64,000 nt of DNA from an uncultured Clostridia bacterium. Its GTDB lineage: Bacteria > Bacillota > Clostridia > Lachnospirales > Lachnospiraceae. Where the stretch lies: assembly GCA_948467395.1 (NCBI GenBank), contig CAOKDX010000010.1, positions 33,664 to 97,663 on the forward strand, in the 5' to 3' direction. The number at the start of each line of letters is the position of its first letter. Within the stretch, counting starts at the first letter, position 1. This document shows positions 19,070-28,119 of this stretch, in pieces. The translations under genes were made by a program, and so were the position numbers. The notes under the pieces were generated by a model, which searched no databases, was not told where the DNA came from, and worked only from the letters and a program-made list of their open reading frames with translations.

Positions 19070-21004
19070 ATGAGCGAGAGTTATAGCGGAAGTGACATAG
19101 TTATACTGGAGGGGCTGGAGGCAGTGCGGAAACGGCCGGGAATGTATATTGGCAGTACCGGGGCGCGGGGCCTTCATCATATGATATGGGAGATACTGGA
19201 CAATGGGATTGACGAGCATCTGGCGGGGTTCTGCGACGAGCTGCACCTGACACTGAAGAAGGACGGCGGCGTGGTGGTAGAGGACAACGGACGGGGGGTG
19301 CCCGTAGATCTTCATCCGGCCAAGAAGATTCCCACAGCACGGGTGGTTTATACGATACTGCATGCCGGGGGAAAATTCAGCAGCGATGTGTACAAGGTAT
19401 CCGGTGGCCTGCATGGCGTGGGGGCGTCGGTGGTCAATGCCCTGTCGAAGCATATGATCGTTGAGATCCGCCGGGATGGGAAGATTTATCAGGATGAATA
19501 TGTCAACGGTGGGAAGCCGGTGACGGCCCTGGAGAAGGGGATGCTCCCGGTGACGGGAAAATGTGCCAGGGCCAATACGGGAACCAGGGTAACCTTCTAT
19601 CCGGATGACACGATCTTTGAGACGGTGGAATTCAAGCCGGAGACCATCCGCAAGAAATTGAAGGAGATCGCCTATCTCAACAAAAATCTCAAGATCGTGT
19701 TCCGCGACGAGCACACGGGGGAGGAGTCCGTCTATCTGGAGGAATTTGGCATTCAGAGCTATGTCAGATATATCAACCGCGATGCGGCGGTGCTGCATGA
19801 TGATGTGATCTATGTAGAGGGAAAGAGCGGCGACATCGAAGTGGAGGTGGCGTTTCAGTACACACAGAATTTCAGTGAACAGATCAATTCCTACTGCAAC
19901 CGGATCAATGTGGCAGACGGGGGAACGCTGGTGACAGGCTTTAAGACCGCCCTGACCCGGGTGATGAACCAGTATGCCAGGGAGTTGAATTTCCTGAAAA
20001 ACAACGAAGACAATTTTGATGGGAAGGATATCCGGAATGGGATCGTCGCCATCGTATCCATCAAGCATCCGGATCCCCAGTTTGAGAGCCAGACCAAGAA
20101 TAAGCTGGGGAATACCGATGCCAAGGCCGCTGTGGACGAGGTGTTCAGCGCCGAGGTTCAGAGATATCTGGACAAAAATGTGGAGGTGCTGCGCCGGATT
20201 CTGGAAAATGTCCACAAGTCTTTTAAGGCCAGGACGGCAAGTGACAAGGCGCGCAAATCTGTAATGAAGCAGCTTCTGGATGTGGATACGAAAAGTAAGC
20301 TGGCGGCCTGCTCCTCCAGAAAACCGGAGGAATGCGAGATCTATATTGTGGAGGGGGATTCCGCCGGCGGCACCGTAAAGACGGCGCGCAACCGCAGGAC
20401 CCAGGCTGTGCTGCCCCTGCGGGGAAAGATCCTGAATGTGGAGAAGGCGCCGCTGGAAAAGATTCTGGTAAACAATGAGATCAAGACGATGATCGCCGCC
20501 TTTGGCTGCGGCATAGGAGATAATTTTGATATTACCAGGCTCCGTTATGACAAGATCATAATCCTTACCGATGCCGACGTGGACGGCGCCCACATCAGTA
20601 CGCTGCTGCTGACATTCTTTTACCGGTTTATGCCGGAGCTCATCTATCAGGGCAAGGTATACCGGGGACTGCCGCCCTTGTACAGGGTGTCCTATGAGGA
20701 GGCGAAGGCGAAGAAGAAAAAGCAGAAGGTATCGGAATATCTCTTCAATGATTTTGAACTGGAGAAGTTCAGGAAGACCGGAAAGAAAATACTGGAGCTG
20801 CAGAGGTATAAAGGACTGGGAGAGATGGATGATACCCAGCTCTGGGAGACAACCCTGGATCCGGACAGCCGGATCCTGGCGCAGGTATCCATCAGCGACA
20901 CTGTGGAGGCCGATGAGATCACAGATGTCCTTATGGGCAGCAATGTACCGCCCCGGCGGCAGTTTATCATGCAGGAAGCACGATACGCCAATCTGGACGT
21001 GTAG
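19070..21004 (+). CDS. parE: Type IIA topoisomerase subunit B (topoisomerase IV-like)
   Basis: ATPase subunit of a type II topoisomerase, 644 aa. It has a GHKL ATP-binding domain (ILDNGIDEH, DNGRGVPVD), a transducer domain and a TOPRIM domain (EGDSAGG and DADVDGAH). It is followed at once by the A subunit. The partner lacks the GyrA-box, so this pair is called topoisomerase IV rather than gyrase, with some doubt because B subunits alone are hard to separate. The ATG at 19070 lies after GGAAGGGG; in-frame codons further upstream overlap the promoter. Confidence 0.85.
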   Translation: MSESYSGSDIVILEGLEAVRKRPGMYIGSTGARGLHHMIWEILDNGIDEHLAGFCDELHLTLKKDGGVVVEDNGRGVPVDLHPAKKIPTARVVYTILHAGGKFSSDVYKVSGGLHGVGASVVNALSKHMIVEIRRDGKIYQDEYVNGGKPVTALEKGMLPVTGKCARANTGTRVTFYPDDTIFETVEFKPETIRKKLKEIAYLNKNLKIVFRDEHTGEESVYLEEFGIQSYVRYINRDAAVLHDDVIYVEGKSGDIEVEVAFQYTQNFSEQINSYCNRINVADGGTLVTGFKTALTRVMNQYARELNFLKNNEDNFDGKDIRNGIVAIVSIKHPDPQFESQTKNKLGNTDAKAAVDEVFSAEVQRYLDKNVEVLRRILENVHKSFKARTASDKARKSVMKQLLDVDTKSKLAACSSRKPEECEIYIVEGDSAGGTVKTARNRRTQAVLPLRGKILNVEKAPLEKILVNNEIKTMIAAFGCGIGDNFDITRLRYDKIIILTDADVDGAHISTLLLTFFYRFMPELIYQGKVYRGLPPLYRVSYEEAKAKKKKQKVSEYLFNDFELEKFRKTGKKILELQRYKGLGEMDDTQLWETTLDPDSRILAQVSISDTVEADEITDVLMGSNVPPRRQFIMQEARYANLDV

Positions 21005-21019
21005 GGAATGGAGGTTACG

Positions 21020-23293
21020 ATGAGTGCGAACGAAGAAAATATAATTCAGTTAGATTTTTCGGAGGAAATGAAAACCTCATACCGCGACTATGCCATGAGT
21101 GTCATAATCGCCCGTGCCGTGCCGGATGTAAGGGACGGCATGAAGCCGGTTCAGAGAAGGATCCTGTATGCCATGAAGGAACTGTCTCTGTCTCCGGACA
21201 GGCCTCACAGGAAGAGCGCCCGTATCGTTGGCGATACTATGGGTAAATACCATCCCCACGGCGACAGCTCCATCTATGATGCGCTGGTACATATGACGGA
21301 GGATTATTCCCTGAATATCCCGCTGGTGGACGGGCATGGCAACTTTGGCTCCATAGACGGCGACGGGGCGGCAGCCATGCGGTACACCGAGGCGCGGCTG
21401 TCCCCGGCTGCCATGACGCTGCTTGACAATCTGGACAAGGGGCTCGTGGATTTTATACCGAACTTTGACGACAGTGAGAAGGAGCCGGTCGTACTGCCGG
21501 CAATGATACCGAATCTTCTCATCAACGGAACCACCGGTATCGCGGTAGGTATGGCCACGAATATCCCTCCCCACAATGCCGGGGAGATTATCGACGCCGT
21601 GATCGCCTATATGGACCGGCCGGGAATTTCCATTGATAAACTGATGGATTATGTGCCGGCTCCCGATTTCCCCACCGGCGGAACGATTATAAACCAGTCC
21701 GATATGCGGGAGATCTATGCTTCCGGAGAGGGAAGGATCCGCCTGCGGGCCAGAACCGAGATCGAGAAGGGGGAGAACGGAAGAAAGAATATTATCATTA
21801 CGGAGATCCCCTACACCATTTCCGGCAACAAGGCGAAGCTGGTGGAGAATCTGGCTTCCCTGGCAAGGGAAAAGGTGTTTGACGAGATCTATGACGTCCG
21901 GGACGAATCATCCAAAGAGGGAATCCGGATCGTAATCGAGGTGAAGAAGGACAGGGACATTGAAAATCTTCTGAACGGATTGTACAAAAAGACCCAGATG
22001 GAAGATACCTATGGCGTCAATCTCCTTGCCATCAAGCCGACAGCCGGCGGCAACGGGGAACCGAAGGTGTTTGACCTCAAATCCATGATTGAGGAATTTG
22101 TCCTCTTTCAGGAAGAATTGTATACAAGAGAATACCGTTTTCTGCTGGAGAAGGCGAAGAAGAGACTGGAGATTGTGGAGGGGCTGATGAAGGCCACGGA
22201 TGTCATTGACCTGATCATTGAGATCCTCCGGGGCTCCTCTTCCGTGAAACAGGCGAAGACCTGCCTGATCCGGGGAGAGACGGAGGGAATCCGGTTCAAG
22301 AGCGCGGCATCGGAAAGACAGGCGGAGACACTTCTTTTCACCGAACCCCAGGCGGATGCCATACTGGCCATGCAGCTGAGTAAGCTGATCGGACTGGAGA
22401 TACTAAAGCTGCATGAGGAAAATGAAACTCTTCTGGCCAATATCGGGGAATATGAGAAGGTCCTTTCCGATGTGAGGGAATTGTATAAGGTGATCAAGGG
22501 GCGTCTCAGAGAGTACAAGAAAAAATTTGCCGCGGCCAGAAGGACCATGCTGACGGATACAACGGCGAAGGCCTACGTGGAGAAGGTGGTGGAAGAGGAT
22601 CTGTATATCTGCATCGACCGCTTCGGGTACACAAAGGCCGTGGATGCGGCTGCCTTTGGAAGGGCGGCGGAGGAGGCCAAACAGGAATTCACACAGATCG
22701 TCAGGATGAAAAACACGGACAGGCTCTGCATCTTTACGAGGGCGGGGGTGATGTACCAGGTAAAGGCGGATAAGATCCCCCGCTGCAGGATGCGGGATAA
22801 GGGGACGCTGATCCATGCCCTCTGTAAGATGGACAATCAGGATGAGGCACTGTTGTATGTCTGTTTTCAGGAACTTTTTGAATCCATGCTTATGTTTACC
22901 ACGAAGAGTGGGTATATTAAACTTGTATCTGGTGTAGAGTTTGAGACAGCTCGTCTCCAGGTGGTTTCTACAAAGCTGGATGCCGGGGACGAGCTGGCAG
23001 GAGTTTCCCTGCTGTCGGCAGAGGATATCCTGGCGGACAACAGGAAAGTGATCCTGCTGACCGGCCAGGGGCTTTCCCTTGGCTTCCCCGTCAGTGAGGT
23101 AAGCGAATTTAAGAAGACCAGCCGGGGCGTAAAGGCCATTACCCTGGAGGGGGAAGATCTTGTGGTATATGCCGCGGCGGTGGAACAGACGGCGGATACC
23201 TTCTGCTTTAACGGGAAGACGCTGAACGCCCGGCGGGTGCGCTGCCGGCGCAGGGCGGCGAAGGGGCAGAGGGCCGCACTGGATATGATGTAA
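21020..23293 (+). CDS. parC: Type IIA topoisomerase subunit A (topoisomerase IV-like)
   Basis: DNA breakage-reunion subunit, 757 aa. The catalytic tyrosine is Tyr122 in AMRYTEARLS; the quinolone-region HPHGDSSIYDALV is present. The C-terminal beta-propeller is short, and no GyrA-box (QRRGGKG) could be found, which argues for relaxation or decatenation rather than negative supercoiling. The ATG at 21020 follows GGAGG by six bases; ATG 21008 lacks a site. A weak GC-rich stem follows the gene at about 23302-23340. Confidence 0.85.
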   Translation: MSANEENIIQLDFSEEMKTSYRDYAMSVIIARAVPDVRDGMKPVQRRILYAMKELSLSPDRPHRKSARIVGDTMGKYHPHGDSSIYDALVHMTEDYSLNIPLVDGHGNFGSIDGDGAAAMRYTEARLSPAAMTLLDNLDKGLVDFIPNFDDSEKEPVVLPAMIPNLLINGTTGIAVGMATNIPPHNAGEIIDAVIAYMDRPGISIDKLMDYVPAPDFPTGGTIINQSDMREIYASGEGRIRLRARTEIEKGENGRKNIIITEIPYTISGNKAKLVENLASLAREKVFDEIYDVRDESSKEGIRIVIEVKKDRDIENLLNGLYKKTQMEDTYGVNLLAIKPTAGGNGEPKVFDLKSMIEEFVLFQEELYTREYRFLLEKAKKRLEIVEGLMKATDVIDLIIEILRGSSSVKQAKTCLIRGETEGIRFKSAASERQAETLLFTEPQADAILAMQLSKLIGLEILKLHEENETLLANIGEYEKVLSDVRELYKVIKGRLREYKKKFAAARRTMLTDTTAKAYVEKVVEEDLYICIDRFGYTKAVDAAAFGRAAEEAKQEFTQIVRMKNTDRLCIFTRAGVMYQVKADKIPRCRMRDKGTLIHALCKMDNQDEALLYVCFQELFESMLMFTTKSGYIKLVSGVEFETARLQVVSTKLDAGDELAGVSLLSAEDILADNRKVILLTGQGLSLGFPVSEVSEFKKTSRGVKAITLEGEDLVVYAAAVEQTADTFCFNGKTLNARRVRCRRRAAKGQRAALDMM

Positions 23294-23371
23294 CGCAGTC
23301 CGGCGGTGTGTCCTGTGAAAAACAGATCCGGCGCCGCCAGAAGGGCCGGAAAAGAAAAAACGAAAAAACAC

Positions 23372-23398
23372 TAAGATATCCCGGCAATTGTCCGATAA
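23372..23398 (+). promoter_or_regulatory. Sigma-28 (SigD/FliA) promoter for flgM
   Basis: TAAG (23372-23375), 16 bases, then CCGATAA (23392-23398). The -35 to -10 offset of 20 bases is the same as before flaG and flagellin. The rest of the 180-base gap after parC shows only a GC-rich inverted repeat. Confidence 0.8.
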
Positions 23399-23476
23399 AT
23401 ATAATAAGACAGAGGAGTTCACGGGACGTTTTTTCTCTGTTAATGATAATTTCGTTGGAAGAATGGAGGAAGGATT

Positions 23477-23746
23477 ATGAGAATTGATGCATATATGCAG
23501 GTAAGTCAACTCTATAAAACCAACAAGACCAAGAGAGACATGAAGTCAGAAACGAAGGATGGCAGGGATTCTTTGGAAATTTCTGATTTTGGCAGTGCAT
23601 ATCAGGTTGCGAAGCAGGCTGCAGAGCAGGGCGGACCGGTACGTGCTGACCGCATAAAGGAGATTCAGGCGCAGATGGCAGCAGGAACTTACAATGTCTC
23701 AATTGAGGATGTTGCTGACAAACTGGCTGACCAGCTGCTTGCTTAG
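23477..23746 (+). CDS. flgM: Anti-sigma-28 factor FlgM
   Basis: 89-aa inhibitor of the flagellar sigma factor SigD/FliA. The N-terminal half is polar and probably disordered. The C-terminal half has the conserved sigma-binding segment VRADRIKEIQAQMAAGTYNVSI followed by a short helix. It is the first gene of the late flagellar operon and is itself preceded by a sigma-28-type promoter, giving feedback control. Confidence 0.93.
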   Translation: MRIDAYMQVSQLYKTNKTKRDMKSETKDGRDSLEISDFGSAYQVAKQAAEQGGPVRADRIKEIQAQMAAGTYNVSIEDVADKLADQLLA

Positions 23747-23783
23747 TCTGCTGTAGGAAACGGACTGACGGGAGGAAGAACTT

Positions 23784-24299
23784 TTGGCTAGTTTGATGGA
23801 AGAGCTGATTACAACCCTGGATGCGGAGGAGGTCCTGTACAGACAGCTGATACCCATTGAAGAGAATAAGACCAGGGCGATCATTGCCAATGATCTGGAT
23901 TCTCTTCGGGATATTACGGCTCAGGAGCATGACCTGGTGGACCAGACATCGGCGCTGGAGCATAAACGCGAGCAGGTTGCGGTGGACATCGCCACTGTTC
24001 TGGGGATGAATCCAAAGACGATTACGCTGGAACAGATTGCCGGGGCGTTGAAGAATCAGCCGGAGGATCAGAAAAAACTGCAGATCATACATGACCGCCT
24101 GAAGAAGACGGTGGCGCGGCTGCAGGAGTTAAATGAACAGAACGGACTTTTGTTGAAAGAGGCCATGGAAATGGTTGAATTTAATATGAATGTGATAAGA
24201 AGTACACGGATGTCTTCGGGGAGCAGCAACTATTCCAGCAGTGCCGCAGAGGTGGAAGGAATGGCGCCACAGCATGGAATATTTGATGCCAAGCAGTAG
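23784..24299 (+). CDS. flgN: Flagellar export chaperone FlgN
   Basis: Helical protein of 171 aa, the expected chaperone for the hook-filament junction proteins FlgK and FlgL encoded just downstream. The FlgN features are a long amphipathic coiled coil and the central EENKTRAIIANDLDSL stretch. The start is taken as TTG at 23784, seven bases after GGAGGAAG; the in-frame ATG at 23796 would be 19 bases away. The C-terminal 25 residues are Ser-rich and probably flexible. Confidence 0.85.
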   Translation: MASLMEELITTLDAEEVLYRQLIPIEENKTRAIIANDLDSLRDITAQEHDLVDQTSALEHKREQVAVDIATVLGMNPKTITLEQIAGALKNQPEDQKKLQIIHDRLKKTVARLQELNEQNGLLLKEAMEMVEFNMNVIRSTRMSSGSSNYSSSAAEVEGMAPQHGIFDAKQ

Positions 24300-24356
24300 C
24301 TGAGATAGACATCCGTGTATCTCTGTATAATCAGATAAGAGGAAGGGGTTATTGAT

Positions 24357-26177
24357 ATGTCAAACTTACTGGCGAGTTTTAATGCCGGCGTGTCGGGACT
24401 GCAGTCCGCGCAGGCGTCGCTTAATACAGCGTCACACAATATCGCCAATGCACATACACCGGGGTATACCAGACAGCAGGTTGTCATAACAGATTCATTT
24501 TACCAGAACTCGCTGGGAGCGCACAGCAATCTGCTACAGGTGGGTACGGGAACCGTTATCGTACAGACACGCCAGATCCGCAATACGTTTCTGGATGCCA
24601 GATACAGGCTGGAATTCGGCCGGCAGGGGTTCTATGAGCAGAACCGCGCAGCGGCGAGAGAAGTAGAGGATATGCTGGGAGAACTGGAGGGGGAGCAGTT
24701 CAAGACGACGCTGACGGATATGTGGAAGGCTTTTTCCGAGCTGGCTAAGGATCCCGGCAATGTTGTGAATAAGGATGAGCTGGTATCCATGGCCTCCCAG
24801 TTTATCGAGCGGGCCCAGGTGGTCAGGGCGGAGCTGAATACATACCAGACAAGTCTGAATTCCGAAGTGATGAGGCAGGTAAACACCATCAATGATCTGG
24901 TATCCAAGATACACGAACTAAATAAGCAGATCCGGCGCTATGAGGCAAACGGGGAATCTGCCAACGATTACCGTGACAAGCGCAATGAGTATCTGGATCA
25001 GCTCAGTTATCTGATAGATTTCGAAGTGAATGAAGAAAAGGACGGTGTTATCACCATCTACGCAGAAGGGGCGTTTCTTCTGGATAATCATAAACAGAAT
25101 TTCCTTGCAACCGAGTATGATGATACTACCTCCAAGCAGAACCTCACCTTCCGGCTCCTCAAGCCGGTATGGGAGAACGGCGGGGATTATTTCCAGGAGG
25201 AGACCCTTGCCTACTCCCATACGAGAAGAACGGATGTGGGATCTCTGAGGGGGCTTCTGGTAGCCAGGGGCAACTACGCCGCCAACTATACCGACACCCC
25301 GGTGAAACCGGAGAGAGAAGACTTTGCAGACCAGCAGGAGTACGACAAGGCCATGGCTGAGTTTGAGGAGGAACTGGAAAAATACAATAATTTTACCGGG
25401 GCATCTGTGATCATGTCGGTGCAGAGCCAGCTGGACATTCTGGTGCACGGAGTCGTTACCAGAATCAATAATCTTCTTTGTCAGGATAAAGAGCTCGTAC
25501 TCGAAGACGGGACGACGCTGACCATTCTGGATGAAGACAATGCCATGGTGGGGGATGACGCCAACAATACAATGGGAACAGAGCTTTTCTCCCGGCGCGG
25601 TGTGGAGCGGTATACCGAGATGGTACTGGCAGATGACAATGGAAATCCCCTGAAGGATAAGGATGGAAACCTTCTGGTGGACGATCAGGGCCAGCCCCTT
25701 AAGGTAAAGGTGTACAATAAAGAGGATCCCACGGATATCTACTCAATGTATACCATCGGACAGCTGGAGATCAATCCTGCCATACTGAAAGATTCCTCCA
25801 CCCTGCCGGTTATGTATAATCCTAAGTCAGAAAAGAAAGACTGTTATGCGACGGATGAGATAAATAAGATTGCCGATCTGGAGAATGATAAGATTGGCAA
25901 GCTCAATCCCAACTCCCTTACCTCTTACGCCACATCCGGTTTCTATGACCAGATCGTCGGTGAACTGAGTTCTCAGGGAAGCGTGTGGAACGGTATTATC
26001 GATAATCAGGAGATGACAGTGGCCAGTGTGGACGGCGAGCGCCACAATGTAATGAGCGTATCGACGGAGGAGGAATTGTCGGATCTGATCAAATTCCAGA
26101 GATGCTATGATGCATCTTCCCGATATATTACGACAGTAGCTGAAATGTTAGAGTATTTGATAGAACGATTAGGATAG
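24357..26177 (+). CDS. flgK: Flagellar hook-associated protein 1, first copy
   Basis: Hook-filament junction protein of 606 aa. The N-terminus has the axial-protein signature HNIANAHTPGYTRQQV (about 28-43) and a coiled coil; the C-terminus closes with the helical LIKFQRCYDASSRYITTVAE segment, both needed for axial assembly. The middle (about 200-560) is variable and acidic. It is followed 12 bp later by a second, different FlgK. This copy keeps the more canonical C-terminal sequence, so it may be the structural HAP1. Confidence 0.92.
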   Translation: MSNLLASFNAGVSGLQSAQASLNTASHNIANAHTPGYTRQQVVITDSFYQNSLGAHSNLLQVGTGTVIVQTRQIRNTFLDARYRLEFGRQGFYEQNRAAAREVEDMLGELEGEQFKTTLTDMWKAFSELAKDPGNVVNKDELVSMASQFIERAQVVRAELNTYQTSLNSEVMRQVNTINDLVSKIHELNKQIRRYEANGESANDYRDKRNEYLDQLSYLIDFEVNEEKDGVITIYAEGAFLLDNHKQNFLATEYDDTTSKQNLTFRLLKPVWENGGDYFQEETLAYSHTRRTDVGSLRGLLVARGNYAANYTDTPVKPEREDFADQQEYDKAMAEFEEELEKYNNFTGASVIMSVQSQLDILVHGVVTRINNLLCQDKELVLEDGTTLTILDEDNAMVGDDANNTMGTELFSRRGVERYTEMVLADDNGNPLKDKDGNLLVDDQGQPLKVKVYNKEDPTDIYSMYTIGQLEINPAILKDSSTLPVMYNPKSEKKDCYATDEINKIADLENDKIGKLNPNSLTSYATSGFYDQIVGELSSQGSVWNGIIDNQEMTVASVDGERHNVMSVSTEEELSDLIKFQRCYDASSRYITTVAEMLEYLIERLG

Positions 26178-26189
26178 GAGGAAGGGAAC

Positions 26190-28088
26190 ATGGCATCAAC
26201 ATTTGGAAGCTTTGAGATTGCAAAATCAGGCATGATGGCTTATAACAATAAACTTCAGGTTGTGGCTCACAATGTGGCCAATATCGAGACGAAGGGATAT
26301 TCGAAGCAGGTTGCCAATATTACTTCCGTGGTGGGACAGCGAAATTCCTTCGCAGTACAGGGCTATGGCGTGGAGACGGTGAGTATCACCCGGACCCGCT
26401 CGGAATATTTTGATACTAAATTCCAGCAGACACAGTCCAAATTCAGCAAATATGAGACGGAGGCATATTATCTGAACTCCCTTCAGGACGCCATCTGCGG
26501 GGATGTGACGGCGGATAATAAATCCCGGATTCTGGATGCCTTTGACGACTTCTATGCGGCCCTCAGCAACCTGAAGGGCAAGCCCAATGACCCGACAGTC
26601 CGCACCCAGGCAGTAGAGGTGGCGCAGACCTTTACCAAATTTGTAAATGATATGGCGACAAAGATGCAGCAGCTTCAGGAGGAAGCCAATGTGGCCATTA
26701 AGACCTGTGTGGATCAGATCAACGCCTATGCAGAGCGGATTACCTCTATCAATAAGCAGATCAATACCATTGAGATGTATGGTGCCACGGCAAATGACCT
26801 GAGAGATCAGAGGAGCCAGCTGATCGATGAGCTGTCCAAAATCTGCAATGTGGAAGTGGTGGATGAGGAACCACCCGACGGCGTGGGGGATGCCCAGTAC
26901 TGTGTCTATATCAATGGAGGCGTACTGGTAGATACTTACCGTATGAATCAGCTGGAGGTGGTACAGAAGGATACCTACAGCAACATCAATGATATCGCAG
27001 GCTGTTATAATATCAGATGGTCAAATGGAGCAGATTTTCCACTGCACAACAATCTGATGGGAGGCCAGCTGCAGGGGCTTATCGAGATGCGGGACGGCAA
27101 TAACAGCACAGCGCTGGAAGGTGTCATCGGCGGGCTGGCCAATGCGCCCCAGGATGAGGGCGGCAACTTAAAGCTTACCCTGACCGGTGCCAACTGTAAT
27201 GATGTCCAGCTGTTGAATATTCCGGCCAGTGACGGGGAGATAATCGTCAGCGGCCGGGTCTATGCCTACGACAGTTTTGAGGTGAAGGTTGGGGCAGACG
27301 GGGAATTCACCTATGAATTCACCCTCAGCACGAAGGTGGATGCAGCGGATGAAAAGGTGCTGCAGAATGCCATGGCGAAGGGATACACCATCAGCACCGC
27401 AGAGCGTGTTGAGGCAAGGGGAATCCCGTACTATATGGCGCAGCTGAATGAATTTGTCCGTACCTTTGCCAAGGAATTCAATACCATTCAGAACGAGGGG
27501 CTTGACCTGAAGGATGAGAAGGGGATCGATTTCTTTAATGCCAAGGTGCCGGCAACGGGAGAAAACTATGTGATGGTGGAGCAGGATGCCAACGGATTTG
27601 ATCCTTCCTTCTCTTCTACGAAACCCCAGGTAGATGCGGCCACGGGAAAATATCTGGGCTCCTACTACTATATGACAGCTGCCAATTTCTGCGTGACAGA
27701 TGAGATGATCGGGGATCCGGGAAAGATAGCGGGCAAGCTCCCCTATCCAGACGGCAGTAATACCGGAAATGACCAGGGGGAGAATATCGAGCGGCTCACT
27801 AAGCTGAAGGATAAATCGGATATGTTTGTTCACGGCGCTCCGGATGATTTTATCCGCTCCCTGACAGCCTCTCTCGGCGTCAACGGCAGGAAGGCCATCA
27901 GTCTGGCAGAGAGCCAGAGTAATCTGCTCTATGCCATTGATACAAACCGCAAGTCCGTATCCGGCGTGGATGAGGACGAAGAAGGTGCCAACATGATTAT
28001 CTTCAATCATATGCTGACCTGTCAGTACAAGGTGCTGTCCGTATTAAATGAGGTATTGGATAAGCTGATAAACGGAACGGCAGTGTGA
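26190..28088 (+). CDS. flgK: Flagellar hook-associated protein 1, second copy
   Basis: A second FlgK-type protein, 632 aa. The N-terminal motif is HNVANIETKGYSKQV and the C-terminal helix is IIFNHMLTCQYKVLSVLNEV. The two copies share family motifs but differ in most positions, so this is an old duplication, not a recent one. Position and promoter suggest both are made. It may form the second junction ring, or replace the first copy under some conditions. Confidence 0.9.
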   Translation: MASTFGSFEIAKSGMMAYNNKLQVVAHNVANIETKGYSKQVANITSVVGQRNSFAVQGYGVETVSITRTRSEYFDTKFQQTQSKFSKYETEAYYLNSLQDAICGDVTADNKSRILDAFDDFYAALSNLKGKPNDPTVRTQAVEVAQTFTKFVNDMATKMQQLQEEANVAIKTCVDQINAYAERITSINKQINTIEMYGATANDLRDQRSQLIDELSKICNVEVVDEEPPDGVGDAQYCVYINGGVLVDTYRMNQLEVVQKDTYSNINDIAGCYNIRWSNGADFPLHNNLMGGQLQGLIEMRDGNNSTALEGVIGGLANAPQDEGGNLKLTLTGANCNDVQLLNIPASDGEIIVSGRVYAYDSFEVKVGADGEFTYEFTLSTKVDAADEKVLQNAMAKGYTISTAERVEARGIPYYMAQLNEFVRTFAKEFNTIQNEGLDLKDEKGIDFFNAKVPATGENYVMVEQDANGFDPSFSSTKPQVDAATGKYLGSYYYMTAANFCVTDEMIGDPGKIAGKLPYPDGSNTGNDQGENIERLTKLKDKSDMFVHGAPDDFIRSLTASLGVNGRKAISLAESQSNLLYAIDTNRKSVSGVDEDEEGANMIIFNHMLTCQYKVLSVLNEVLDKLINGTAV

Positions 28089-28119
28089 TAACAGTTATGA
28101 GAGCAAGGAGGAATTTGGA

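Noticed and set aside
19061-20593. Open frame of 510 codons antisense to parE
   Set aside because: A shadow of a GC-rich conserved gene; its protein shows no family motif and no start signal.
19070-23293. DNA gyrase (gyrB/gyrA)
   Set aside because: No GyrA-box could be found in the A subunit, and both subunits are the shorter size of topoisomerase IV. The call stays open to a domain search.
23475-24092. Minus-strand frame across flgM and flgN
   Set aside because: It overlaps two recognised flagellar genes on the other strand and lacks a ribosome-binding site.
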